Assembly: GCA_002687175.1 (NCBI GenBank)
Contig: NYZP01000034.1
Location: 1 to 64,000, forward strand
From: Parcubacteria group bacterium
GTDB taxonomy: Bacteria; Patescibacteria; ABY1; Buchananbacterales; UBA6539
Reading direction: 5' to 3'
DNA: 64,000 bases
Part shown: piece after piece, positions 17,901 to 30,000 of the stretch
How positions within the stretch are numbered: the first letter of the stretch is position 1
Layout of the letters: each line of letters starts with the position of its first letter
Notes under the pieces: generated by a model
What the model was told of the DNA's origin: nothing
The model's input: only the letters and a program-made list of their open reading frames with translations
Database searches by the model: none
Made by a program: the position numbers and the translations under genes

Positions 17901-18043
17901 GTACGGTTGGTGATGGTGATTGTGGTGCTGGTGAACGTTGCGTTAGCATCTGCACCCCAGGAGTTGATTGTTGCGCCGTTGATATTAGTAGCCCTTATTG
18001 TTGTAACGGTGAAGAATCGGATGTAGAGTGTAATATTTTATAG
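14903..18043 (+). CDS. Pilin-domain (T4SS/VirB2-like) surface protein with Ig-like domains
   Basis: This 1046-residue envelope protein has a signal/anchor helix (~16-38), the conserved segment GTATGLGTQDIR, then two membrane helices (~58-86 and ~100-127) joined by YGGYTWMTAGGNAEQIDKAKK, as in VirB2/TrbC-type pilin domains of Patescibacteria. A Gly/Pro-rich linker leads to an extracellular region. SbsA-like Ig domains are suggested by DVARNTNIIVTFKELMD and FDVARNAILSLDFNEPID, followed by Cys-rich stretches to the C-terminus. No Shine-Dalgarno sequence. It is the first of five surface genes in one direction, and the next gene carries an almost identical N-terminus. Adhesion or envelope scaffolding is an inference. 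Confidence 0.85.
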   Translation: MNIIKNSKRSLKKIILRTTILCFTVVVFSLAFGLPVVAQTLDTGIEYGTATGLGTQDIRITIMNIVRVILGFVGILALVIILYGGYTWMTAGGNAEQIDKAKKILVNAAIGLAIIFSAFAIVSFIISALEGTGGGGVVISGPPPPGPCDNCGYLGTGVIQAVYPEPFALDVARNTNIIVTFKELMDPSSIIDGAPATCTVQAPCQGILAETGTISPEPNVRIYEDPDEPTRLDADQVLVTSVDGLTFVFNPVEYLGDPGASGLNSTWYSVKLSNDIEKANQESAFPGAGGFFRWTFEIGFELDLDPPEVSNVFPQPDNSSDSYATQPAAQASGSIFVTELPNFAQTASTLPREHGICVGGDAAGDPCVNDARCTGGGTCDLDLQPVLTVSGNYSCLEDAWICISREGGTEFSINARSLDATTCSDGDPVDVLGLSDTAELDGQSLNIGCSLTLFWDDTTVQGQLWRFQTTAEKSASTLTVGGDTYTFVETAGGANTIVVNPAVDTLESISDKIVAQDNGLVTFADGDTDGEVELEAIVAGAAGNSIQVNASGDWMSIPNPAMTGGSEPTFTPTMAGGAFDVARNAILSLDFNEPIDPTNLVGNIIVQYHNDPLNPDTLNDPAKWTNVTGSLLISNQYKTVDFISDIPCDDGATNSCGEKIYCLPSLEDGDDTNDLPTETYDATRYRVIVKAAVLNDCSAGCNDPNFNECVTTPGGAGSSCQGETDTAPFVAFYPEAGGSPQGIIDLAFNSLNGNRDTYTFGGGETFGKSDGPGIVPGLAPARPNQSNQEPYYLNDEPAIVGFGDDLVWQFYVNRTVDLSQPNIIGIGPIVTGLGTNLILPVESTFDEVMFSSTLKSGSNYRDGLCGCSISEDCGGEDEVCEQNRCVNKISEQLFCLEDSECGDFVCHNKEYITLLDESIFNTAWWVSKENIDTSIPEDGYADQTMALINHTRFAEVTNYGTEIGSGVKDNYQNCFLPSEGPTTDSPKQCIDATGQVTGTCTVGDGDCGAGERCVSICTPGVDCCAVDISSPYCCNGEESDVECNIL

Positions 18044-18084
18044 TTAATTTTCTGGTTTAAGAAATTAGTATTTTATCAGAAGTA

Positions 18085-21000
18085 ATGTTTCGTAAGTTTC
18101 AGACTAAAACAAAATTAAAAATATTTTTACCAATTATTTTAGGATTTCTAGTTGGTGGCTTTTTAGCCGCCTCCTCTGTTTTGGCGCTTGATACTGGAAT
18201 TGATTATGGTACCGCTACTGGTTTAGGAACCCAGGATATACGCCTGACTATCATGAGTATAGTCCGAGTGATCCTGGGGTTTTTAGGGGTTCTAGCTTTA
18301 GCAATAATCATCTACGGTGGCTATGTTTGGATGACAGCCGGGGGTAATGCCGAGCGAGTTGATACCGCCAAAAAAATATTGGTTAACGCGGTGATTGGCT
18401 TGGTCATTATTTTTTCCTCTTTTGCTATTGCCAGCTTTATCATCAGCTCATTATCAGATGCCAACGGTGTCGGCGACAGTTGTACGGCTGACAATGTTGG
18501 GGCGATTAATGGTTGTTTTATGTGTACCGAGGTTAGTCTGTCCGAATATGCCTGGCGTTTTAATGAAACCATTCCTGGTTGTGAAATAGTTCCAAAAACT
18601 TTTGAGTGTACGGTAGTGAGTATTACTCCAGAGGGCGCAGGACCCTTAGATAGTGTGGTGCGTGTAGGATTTAATGATGGTGATATAACTAACATCGATG
18701 ACATCGTAGTGACCGGTCCTAACGGACCAGTTGATGGTAGTAGAACGGTCAATGGTAGATTTGTAGATTTTGTGCCCGACGATTTCTGTGATCCACCCTG
18801 GGAGACTAGAAATTGTTTTCTCGCCAATACCACTTATGACATTGTTGTTAATGATGGGGCAATTACCTGTGGTGGTAATGATTTAGTTTGTGGTGGTTTA
18901 ACCGGAGGTGACTGCGATGGTAGTTTTACCACTGGAAATTTTGTTGACACTGAAGAGCCAACCGTAGAAATTATTGGTACCCAAGTTTGTCAGGGAACAA
19001 TTAATCCGTTAAGGGCTTTAGTGAACGATGACTATGGCATTGCTTGGGTAAATTTTAGCGATCCAATACTTTTAGACCAAACTGATCCTTTAGTGTCAGT
19101 ACCACCAGAAACTTTTGCGGTGGTAAATTGGGACACCTCAACTTATGCAATTAATGAAGAGGTAACCGTAACCGCTCAAGCCGTTGATTATGATTCAAAT
19201 ATTATTGATGACACTGAAGATTTTATAATTCGGGCGGGACACTGTTGTAACGCTGTCCAAGACGCGGATGAAACTGGACTTAATTGTGGTGGTGCTGATT
19301 GTGAAGCCTGTGAACCGGTGATTGAGTGGGTTTCACCAAGTGATGGGGCTGAAGGAAATATTGTTACTGTCCACGGCCGGCATTTTAATTCAGAACCGGG
19401 AGTGATTACCTTTTTGGGTGATCCAACTGATGGTGGAATTGATGATCGAGACGGTATTGATCCAGCCACGGCTAACGCGGAATGTGTGGGGTACTGGACT
19501 AACGAGGAAGTATTAATTTTAGTACCCGATGCCACAGATGGACCAATCGAACTTACTCGAAATGATCAGCTAAGCGATAGAACAGATCAAGCGCCTGGAT
19601 CATTGTTGGCCGATTTTGATGTTAACAGCACGGTTCGACCGGGACTTTGCGCGGTTTATCCATTTACTTGTGAAGGCGGAGACAATGACGGACTGCGCTG
19701 TAATACTGACGCTGAATGTATTGGCGGTGGTACTTGTAGTGGTCTTCCCGCTGGAGACACAAATGATGATGAACGTTTTGAAGGAGTAAATTTTAATCCA
19801 ACCAGTAATCAGAATGAAGTTTATTTTGCTTCGGTAGTGGCCGGGGGAACACCTCAAGTAGCCGGAGTGAAAACGATTACCGGTATTACGGTGCCGGCGA
19901 TGAATAACAATATAATTGGTGTGCGAACTCTAGATTTAGTTAGTGAGCAGTTCAGTAATCCTTTAAACTTTTCAGTTGGGTTGACCGATGAAGCCCCAGA
20001 GGTCACTGCTTGTAGTAGCGAATTAGAAGCTTGTGTTCCCGACAGCACTATTTGTAATAGCGGACAATTTTGTAATCTTTCTTGTGTTTGTGAAGATTTA
20101 GTAGTTATCAGTGAGCCAGGTCCCACCGCTTGTGATAATCCTGATTTACCACCAAGTTTAACTAATCCAGAGTGTCATCCGGACAATGATTTTTGTGATA
20201 ATCCCAATGAAGCTTGTAATCCAACCACCTGTTTTTGTGAAACTGCCACCGTTGGCAATCAATCAACTTTTTCTTTTGCTTTTCAAACCAGTATTGCTCC
20301 AGGTGGTTGTAGTTTAGACCCAGGTTTGTGTGTACCGGACAGTGGTCTGTGTTCAGAAAATGAAATTTGTAGCCCAACTTCTTGTGACTGTGAACCAGCC
20401 CCACCAATCTCTTGCGACAATGATAGTGAAACGCCAACTTGTGAACCTAATGGGTCATTTTGTCCAGACGAATATGAATGTAATCCAACCAGCTGTTTTT
20501 GTGAACCAGAAGATGAAGAACCACCAGCGCCAAGCGGGGTGGTTTGTCATAATCCAGATTTACCACCTAGCTTTACTAATCCGGAGTGTAGTCCAGACAA
20601 CACCGAATGTGCCGCTGAAGAATCTTGCAACCCAACCACCTGTTTTTGTGAAACCGCCACTGTTGGTAATCAGTCAACTTTTAGCTGGTCATTTTCTACG
20701 AAGACTTTTGGACCAGAAGTGGTAGAAACTTGTAACCGTGATTTCTCTTGTGCGGTTGGCGCCATCTCCAGTCCAACACCAATTGATACCGAAGCAACAA
20801 CGAATGATAATGATTTTCTTTTACAAGGTATTCGTCCCGACGATGGGGAAGTGCCAATTGATTCAGTGGTGGCAGCAATGTTTACCACCAGAATGTTTAT
20901 CCCTTCTCTACAAGTAGAGGGAGCCATCAAAATTTTTAGTTGTAGTGGACCTGCAGCCTCAACCTGTACCACGCCGGTTGCTGGAGATTTTGACGTCAAC

Positions 21001-24000
21001 GATGAAAGTCGTTATTTAAATGAGATAGTAACAAATTTTAAATTTACGCCAGCTGATTTATTAATTCCCGAAACATATTATTTAGTTGATTTAGACGCTC
21101 CTAATATTTTAGGAATTAATGGTCAAAAATTGGTAAGCAATGAACCAGGAGTAGCCAATGGTCATTACAAATGGATGTTTAAGACCAGGCCGGGAGTGGA
21201 GTTAAGTCAGATCGGTTGTGTTTTTGTCCAACCGCCGTTCCAAACTTCGCCAATCATTGGTGACACCAAAGATTGGCGAGCTGAACCCGTCCCACAAGAC
21301 AATGCCTGTGTGATTATGCGGGCGGACAGTTGTACTTGGGATTGGGAAAGTAGCGATGTTAATAAGGCCACAGTGGAAGGTACTAATGACGAGGCCACCA
21401 CCACGGCGGTAGATGAAACCGTGTTTGACCAACCACCATATATTTTTATAAATGCTCAATGTACTGATGGCATTGGACAATCTGAGGATGGTGATGGTTT
21501 ATTAACTGTTGATTTGACCCATCCTTACGTTACCAACTGGTTTCCTGAATGTGGGGCTGTTTGTATTAACGCCTCGATTGGTGCCACTTTTAGCATTCCA
21601 ATGGACAGTGATACTGTTGTAAATAACATGGAACTGCATGTTTGTTATGATGAGCCAAATTGCGATGCCAGTTTTGATAATGATGTACCAAACTTTAAAG
21701 ATCCGGAACTGCAAGAAGGAGAACAGTGGGAAGCGAACACCTATATTGCTGATTTAAATGCTTTTACTTTACCCGGTGGACAAGTTTATTACTTATTACC
21801 TAATACCAACTATCGGGTGGTGATTGGCGAAGGGGCTGAAAGTGAATTAGAGGGCAAACCGTTGGTTGGTTTAAACTATTATGATCCGACTAATCCTAAT
21901 GCCGGCTTGGATCCTAATTCATTTTCTTGGACCTTTAAAACTCAAGATAATCCAGCGCTGTGTTTACCAAGCCGTATTGACGTTTCACCCGAAGAAAAAG
22001 AAACTCTAGTTGGACCAACCATATTGTACTCTGCTTGGCCTTTCTACAGTTCTGATGTTTGTGAAGATCAAGTCTTAAATTCTAACAGTTTTGGTGACTG
22101 GGGTTGGGATACCAATGCAAAATCAATTAGCGATCCTACTTTTGACTTTGATCCGCTACAATGTACTGGTGCTGGTGTTGGTGATTTTTTAAGCAATAGT
22201 CCTAGTGGTTATTTTTGTGCTGATGACCCTAACGGTGTTTTACGAGCCGCTTGTGGTAACGGAGTGATTGAACAAGGTGAAGACTGTGATGACGGTAATC
22301 TTTTGAACACCGATGGCTGTTCGGAATTTTGTCTTAATTTAGGTACAGACACAAGCGTCGGTGCCGTATGTGGTAACGGAGTGATTGAACAAGGTGAAGA
22401 CTGTGATGATGGTAACCAAATAACCGATATTGCTGGTGGTGATTACTGCTCTGGTACTGATTCTGCAAATTGGCCATCCTGGATTACTGGCTCATGTCTT
22501 TGGACCGGTAATACAAATTATGGTTTAGAGGTTTGTTGTAATGGTATTGTGGAAACTTCCGAAGAGTGTGACCCACCTGGGCTTGGCTGCGGACCAACCT
22601 GTTTACTCACCGGTTCAGTCTTAGGAACATCGCTGTGCGGTGATGGTCAAATTGGTTTGGGTGAACAGTGTGATACTGGTGAATTAGGATCTGGTGGCAT
22701 CCCACTAGATGGTGACGCTGGTAACTGCAGCGCTAACTGTTTAGTGGAAGATCGCGGCAGTGCTTCATTCTGTCGTTCGGATGATAATAACGTATTTGAC
22801 TTTGCGGCCGGTAGCTGTTCAGTGCCACCACCAATTAGCTGTGAAGCTTTGCCTGGTAATTTTACTTGTACTTCTTTAGATGCTGTTCCGGCCATTGGCA
22901 ACCCCTTAACTTGCACCTCGGTTTGTGGTAACGGCAAAATTGAAATCGGTGAGGAGTGTGATGCTGGTGATATTGTACCAGGCTACTGTTCTGATGGTAG
23001 TGGTGATTGCAGTGTTGTCGGTGGCAGTTGTGGTGACGGTGGTACCTGTATTTCTGATGGTTGTACTGAGCAATGTCTCCATTCTGGGTCAGTGGATCTA
23101 GTAACCGTTGGTGCCTACCAGGTGGTGGAAGCTTTAGGTGATGGGACAACCCATATTCAAACTTGGGTAGAAAATTTTACTCCAGCGGACAATCCAGCCG
23201 GGCCAATTGGCGAAGGCTTTTTACTGGTTAACGTTTTAGGTGATGGTGAATTTGGCATTGTAGATAAATGGCCTAACTGTAATTCGGCTTGTATTAATGC
23301 GGCTATTGGGGCGATGTTTAACATGACCCCTAATTTGGATACTTTAGATCCACCAAGTGGACCAAAAAATATTTTACTTTTTGAGTGTGGCGCCGATGGT
23401 AGCTGTGATCTTTCTACAGCCGAAGAAGTGGGACCATTAACCATTACTACTTTTGATAATGTCAACGATGATGATTCTTTTAACATTGGTTTGCCGGCGA
23501 ACTATAATGTTGTAGATCATGATCAGGATGTAACCACCGATCCGATCAGTATATTAATTCCTAACACCTATTACCGGGTGGTGGCAAAAAATAATATTAC
23601 CAGTTCTTTTGCCAATGGTTCTTTGCCTTTGGCGAATGTTAATTTTGATTTTGATGGTGATACGGTGTTAGATGCCCATTCCTGGGTTTTTAAAACTCAA
23701 GAAGATCCGGAACTCTGTTCCTTGGGCCGAGTAGAGATCCACCCTAGCCCAGAAATTTTGCCAAGTAATGTTTTCCAAAGTTATTTTTCGGAATCTTATT
23801 CTGACCCAGACGAGTGTGACGCTTCTGGTCAGCGTTTGAATCCGTATTTCTATAATTGGGATTGGACGGCCGACGAATTTGAGCCGGCTGATGATGCGGC
23901 AACAATGATTGAGCCTTTGGCTGACGGTTGTGGTAACTGGGTGGTGGAATTTGGTGAAGACTGTGACGTTGGTCCAATTACCCCAACAGATGTCAGCTGT

Positions 24001-27000
24001 GTCGCTTGTTTAAATACTGGAAGTGTTTTGAGCGGGGTAACTTGTGGCAACGGCGTAATTGAACAGGGTGAAGAGTGTGACGCTGGCGATTATTGTGACG
24101 GTACCACTTGTCTTTGGATCGGTAATATCAATTACACCCTGGAAGTTTGCGGCAACGGTATTTTAGAAGCCGGTGAAGAGTGTGATGATGGTTTTGAACC
24201 GGATGATGATGACACGGACGGTTGTTCTAATACCTGTCGTTATCCAGGGGCGGTGCCAGGGGTTGGTTCTATTTGCGGCGACGGTCAAATTACCGCCAGT
24301 GAAGAGTGCGATGAAGGTGAGCTAAGTGGTGGTAGCACACCCCAAAGCGGTGACGGTGATAATTGCAGCGGTGAAGGTGATATTGATGGCGCTCGTGCTT
24401 GCAGCGGTGCTTTAGATGAAACTAGCTGCTTAGATTCTGACCTTCGTGATTGGTGTTTCTGGACCGGAGGCAGTTGTCAGACTAGACAATGTTTACGTGA
24501 AGATCTGGCTTTTGGCAATGATAACTGGAATGCGCCGGTTTGCGGTAATGGAATTTTAGAAATTGGCGAAGAGTGCGACTGGGGCGGAGTTTGCGACGAT
24601 AATCGTGATGAATCATGTACAGTTTATGATTTATCCAACTGTGATAATCCCGAAACAGCCACTTGTACCACCGATGATTTTGATACTATTCAAGATTATT
24701 ATGGTTGTTCGGTTGAGTGTTTAAATTTTCAATCAACCAAAGAAGATGGTCGGATTGATCCATACCAAATTGTTTTAACTTTACCGGTTTTTACTTTCTT
24801 AGATCAAGTTAATGAGGAGATTAGAGCTTGGCATATTTTACAAACAGATATTGTTGGTGTTGGTGAGCTGGCTGTTATTTCTGGAGGCAATGTTGACTTT
24901 GCGGTTATTGGTCATCAACCACCAGATGATGCCGCCAATCAGTGTCGTAACGTGGCAGTTTGGGCAGTCTTTTCCAAACCATTAAATACCGACTCTATCA
25001 CCGACAATATTAAGTTGTGCGAAGATGATGGCTCAAATTGTGATGACACAAATATTATTACTGATTATGAGTATAGAGAAATTATTGGACAGTGTGTGGA
25101 CAATGAATGCCAATTTCCGTCAGCTGACAGTGTTAACGCTAACTTTGGTATTTGTGCCAGCGCCAATGATTGTGTTGGTAGTCAGGTTACAGTGACCGGA
25201 ATAGAACGGGGCTTTTTAAATGAGAACACAAATTATCAAGTTGTTGTTGAACCAAGTTTGGAAAACTCTTTAAGTGAAACTTTGGCTGATGCTGTTACTT
25301 GTGGCGGAGACACATTATGCACTTGGCAGTTTTCGACTGATGACACTTTTTGTGAATGTGATTATGTCGGTGTTACCATTGATTACACCTCCGGCGGCGC
25401 TAATACGATTAATGACTTGTTTACCTGTGCGGAAAATGATTGTGGTATTGCTACGGCAACGCCATTGGATGATGATGCGGCTGACAGTTTACCAGCCAGC
25501 GAATTAAATCTGCTCGGTAATCAGCATTTATATCGCGCCACTTGTTATGATACGCAAAATGCCCAACAAGAAATTATTCCACTTTCAAATTATGGCCTTA
25601 ACTATAGTTGGTATGAAATTGATCCGGACAATCTTCCAGATGGCATTATTTATTTAAGCAATGATAATGATCCGCCGACTGCTTTATGTAATTTTCAGAC
25701 GTTACTGGACCCAGTAAATGCCAACTGTTATGTCACACCTGGTGAGGAAGTTTATGGTGGAGGAGTTACCCAAACACCAGCTGGTAAAAATGGTGAAGCC
25801 GAAGTTATTGTTCAAGCTTTCCATAACACCTGTAGCGTTTCGGGTATATTTTGTGTTGATGATACAGACTGTTCTGGTGGCCAAACTTGTGACCAAAGTG
25901 CCGCCGCTGATCAAAAAGTGAATGTCACCAATTTTATATGTGATAATCCGTGGCCATCACTTAATTTTTATGTAGATTCAAGTAGTAATTGTGATAGTGG
26001 TGGTGACTGTTTCAATACTAACTTTAGACTAATGTACTGCCGGGACTTTGGGGTGATTGGCCCGGATGAAGATTTACCAGCTCTAAATCAAGACGCAATT
26101 GTCCGGGGCTTTACACCGCCGAGTGAATCAATTAAAGATTTTATTTTTATCTCGGCCAGCAGCGTGGTGACCGAAGTCAATGAAGTTAGAGCTTTTCAAT
26201 TTCCTCAAGGCGCACCTTGGAATACTATTTTTGTCCCGGAACAAACTGATAATTATACAGTGTTTGTGGACACTTTTAACTTTGATGGTGATTTATCAAT
26301 TCGGGTTGGTCAAGAAGCCCCTCTTGGTTATGACGGCCATCAATTACAAGTATGGTTGAACAGAAGTCAAATTGGTACAATTACTAATTTGCCAACCGGA
26401 CCAGATAATGTCCAGCGAGGTAGTATTTCGCTTGGTCGGTTGGAAGCGGGAATTTCTTATGAAATTGAATTGCGGTGGCTTAATGATTGGTGTCAATGTA
26501 CTGGTGATTGTGGTGGAACTGAAACATTTGCTTGTGATGCTGATATTAATTTAGTACGTTTTGGTATAACACCAAGTAGTCAGTCATCTGACGGTATTGG
26601 CATTCAAGTAATGTCAAATCCACTTCATTTATCTCCGGAAACTTGGTATCAGTCAGGCTTGTGCGGTGGTGTTCCGGAATTTGAAAATATTTGTTTCAGT
26701 AATGCCGACTGTTCGGGCATTGATGACTCTTCATTAATCGGCCATTGGCAGTTTGATGAGAGTTTTGGTGACACGGCTTTTGATACTACGGCCAACAATA
26801 ATGATGGTGATATCACTAATGCCATCTGGAGTCCTTTAGGTAAATTTGGTTCGGCTTTAAGATTTGATAATCCAATTTCTCCACCAGGCGACAAATATTA
26901 TGTGGAAGTACCTGGTGATCAAGTAAAAGTGGAAGGAGCCTTTACTATTATGGCTTGGGTAAAAAATACCAACCCTGATCCAGGTAATTTACCAGAATCA

Positions 27001-30000
27001 CACGGCTTAGGGCTGGTGGCTTCTACTTATAAATGGGGCGATGATATAGACGCTAATTATAAGGGTTGGAATTTCGGTGATTCCTGGGGTTGTGGCGGAG
27101 TTCTTCCTTGTAATCCTGCACCGCTTGATCATTTTGATTTTGAATTATGGGATGATGAAGGTGGTAGGGTTTTAGCTCGCTATATTAATTTTTTGGCTGA
27201 TTATCAAGAGCAGTGGGTTCATGTAGCCGGTGTTTACGATCCTGTTGGTGGTAACGTTATTTTATATATTAATGGTGTAGCTGAGGTTACTACTTTAATT
27301 GAATCACCTTTTGGTGAAGTTGCTTATGACCCGGCTATTCCTTTTGACCCAACTATTCCTTTTAGAATCGGTCATCGGTCAGATAATGAAACCCAAGGGG
27401 CCTGGCAGGGTAATATTGATGAAGTTCGGCTATATGATCGGGCTTTGTCGGCCGAAGTGGTGGCGGCTTTTGCCAACAGCGGTGGTGCCGAGTGTGTATT
27501 TAATATTCCTAATCAAGGCTCAATACAGTTGAGTACGGCTGACGGCTATGAAGCGGTCAGAGACGGACGTACGGTTTATGTCGGCGCTACTAATAAAACG
27601 GAGACTGACTTATTTTCCAATATTTATCTAATTTCTTTTAACCAAGGCGCCAGCCCCAGCACTCAAGAAATTTTTAATCGAATTTTGGATCCTAATCAGC
27701 AATTAGGTGTCTGGTACTTTAATAACAATTTTGAAAATCAGCGAATTTGCAACAATGTTGGTTATTATCAAAATACCGATACCGTCTGTGGGCCGGACAT
27801 TATTCCTGATGGTGCAGTTGCCGGCACTGACATTGGATCTTCGGAACGTGATTACTGTATAGATTTAGTGTCTGAACAAGCTTGCTCGGACGCGGCTCAA
27901 GAATATGGCTGTTATTGGTCTAATGAAGTTAATGGTTGTTTAGCCCACAGCTGTGCTCCAATTTATTGTAATAATGATTTTGAATGTCCAAATTTGTCTT
28001 GTAATGCCGATAAGGAACAGTTGGTCAGAGACGCCAAGCGGTTTGGTGATTTACGTGACTTACAGCTTGAGTTAGAAGACTATAAAGATGCTCAAGGTGG
28101 TTTTCCAACTTTAGGCGGTGGAACTTATATTCAGGACACCACTTTCTCGGTCTGGCCTTCGTGGCAAAATACTTTAGCTTCGGAACTTGGTATTGGCATT
28201 GATATTGATCCACTTAATAAGTTTAAAGGGTGTGGTTTCCATTATTGTGATCAGAATTTTGATGGAGTTATCACTCCGGGATCAGAAACTAGGTTGTGCG
28301 AAATTGGCGACATCACCGCTTGCAGTAGCCAACCAGCCAACTGTTTACCGCTTGATCCTGATCAACAGCAAACGTGTTGGGAAGAAGCCGCTGGCCAGTT
28401 TAGCTGTCCAGCAGACATGTTTGTTTATGCTTACCACTCAATTAATGGCGGCGATGCTTATGAGCTGTACACTAATTTAGAATTTGAAGACGGTGAAGAT
28501 TGGCGCACGGCCATTGACCCACTTTACCGTTTACCACTAACCGGACAAGCGCCTAATGAACCGGAATGTCGGTTACTTGATTTAGAAATTTTTAAAGCCA
28601 CGGTTTCCGGCAGTACCAAGGCAGCCAGTTGTGAGTTAGCCGGTGGTGATGCTGACGGTGACGGCATTTGTGATGATATTGATAACTGTAAGCCAACTGT
28701 TGATTGTGCCAATCCACTTGATTGTTTTAACCCTGATCAACGCGACAGCGGGGGACTACCAGGGTTAGGTGATGCTTGTGACGTTACTTGTGCTGGTGAC
28801 GCTGACAACGATGGTGTTTGTGACCAAGAAGATATCTGCCGGACGGTCAGAAACCCAGCTGGAGTTTGTGGTCCTGGTCCTTTAGATGATCTTGGTCAGT
28901 GTGATTTTGATGAAGACGGTATTGGTGATGCTTGTGATCCTTGCAGTGATACTGATGGTGACGGTTGGGGGGATGTAAATACCCCGGGCACTGATTTACA
29001 AATTTGTCCGGTTGATAACTGTACTGAAGCAGCTGGATTTCTCTCGGCTGACCACTTTGGCTACTGTAATGACAATATCACAGCATGTAGTTTAACTGGC
29101 ACTGATATCTGTGGTGGTTTGGGCCTAGGAGAATGTACTGATTTTGGAAATACTTATAATCCTTTGCAAGAAGATTTTGACAACGACCAAGTTGGGTATA
29201 TTTGTGATGCTTGTTTGGATTTTGATGGTGACAGTTTTGGTGACTACTCATTTTATACCGGTAACACAAGCCCTTGGTCAGTGTTTGATTTAACTCCCGA
29301 TCAATACGAACATTTCCAAGCCTGTGAATCAACAGACCCTAGTTATCAAATGCTGGAAAATCAACTGTGGCTATTAGATTTTGATGGTGATGATAACCTT
29401 GACAATGATGATATCAGCGGTCCGGAGGGCTACCTTACTTGGTTTAATGCTGATCCGCGACCATCTTGTCCGGTTGGTGATTGTGATGTTGATTATGATG
29501 GTGATATTGACGAAGCTGACAAAACAAAATTCCAAATAATTATAGCTACAAATTTTGGTGCAGTTGATATTAATAATAATCCAGATCTAGACATTTGTAC
29601 GGCTGGCCCTAATGGGTATGATTGCTTTGATGAATTTGGTATTGAAGTTAGTTGTTTTAATCCGGCGGTGCCTATTTGGCAAGATTTGTTTGGTAACGAT
29701 TATGAAAATAGTCAGGAAGATATTGATTTAGACCTTAAAGGTAATATTTGTGATGGGGCATCTTGCGGTGATGCGATTAGACAAGGTCCGGTCGAGGGAT
29801 GTGATTGTGGTGATCCGCTCCATGGAATTTCCAATGACCCTAACAATCCCGATATTTGTACTGGTTTAAATGGTGCAGAGTGTGAAGTTGGTTATGGTTC
29901 AGGGCAAAGCTGTCGTTACTGTGATTTTAGCTGTACTTATACCACGCTGGTTGGGGCATTTTGCGGTGATGGCACGGTTGATACTGGTGAAGGGGAAGTG

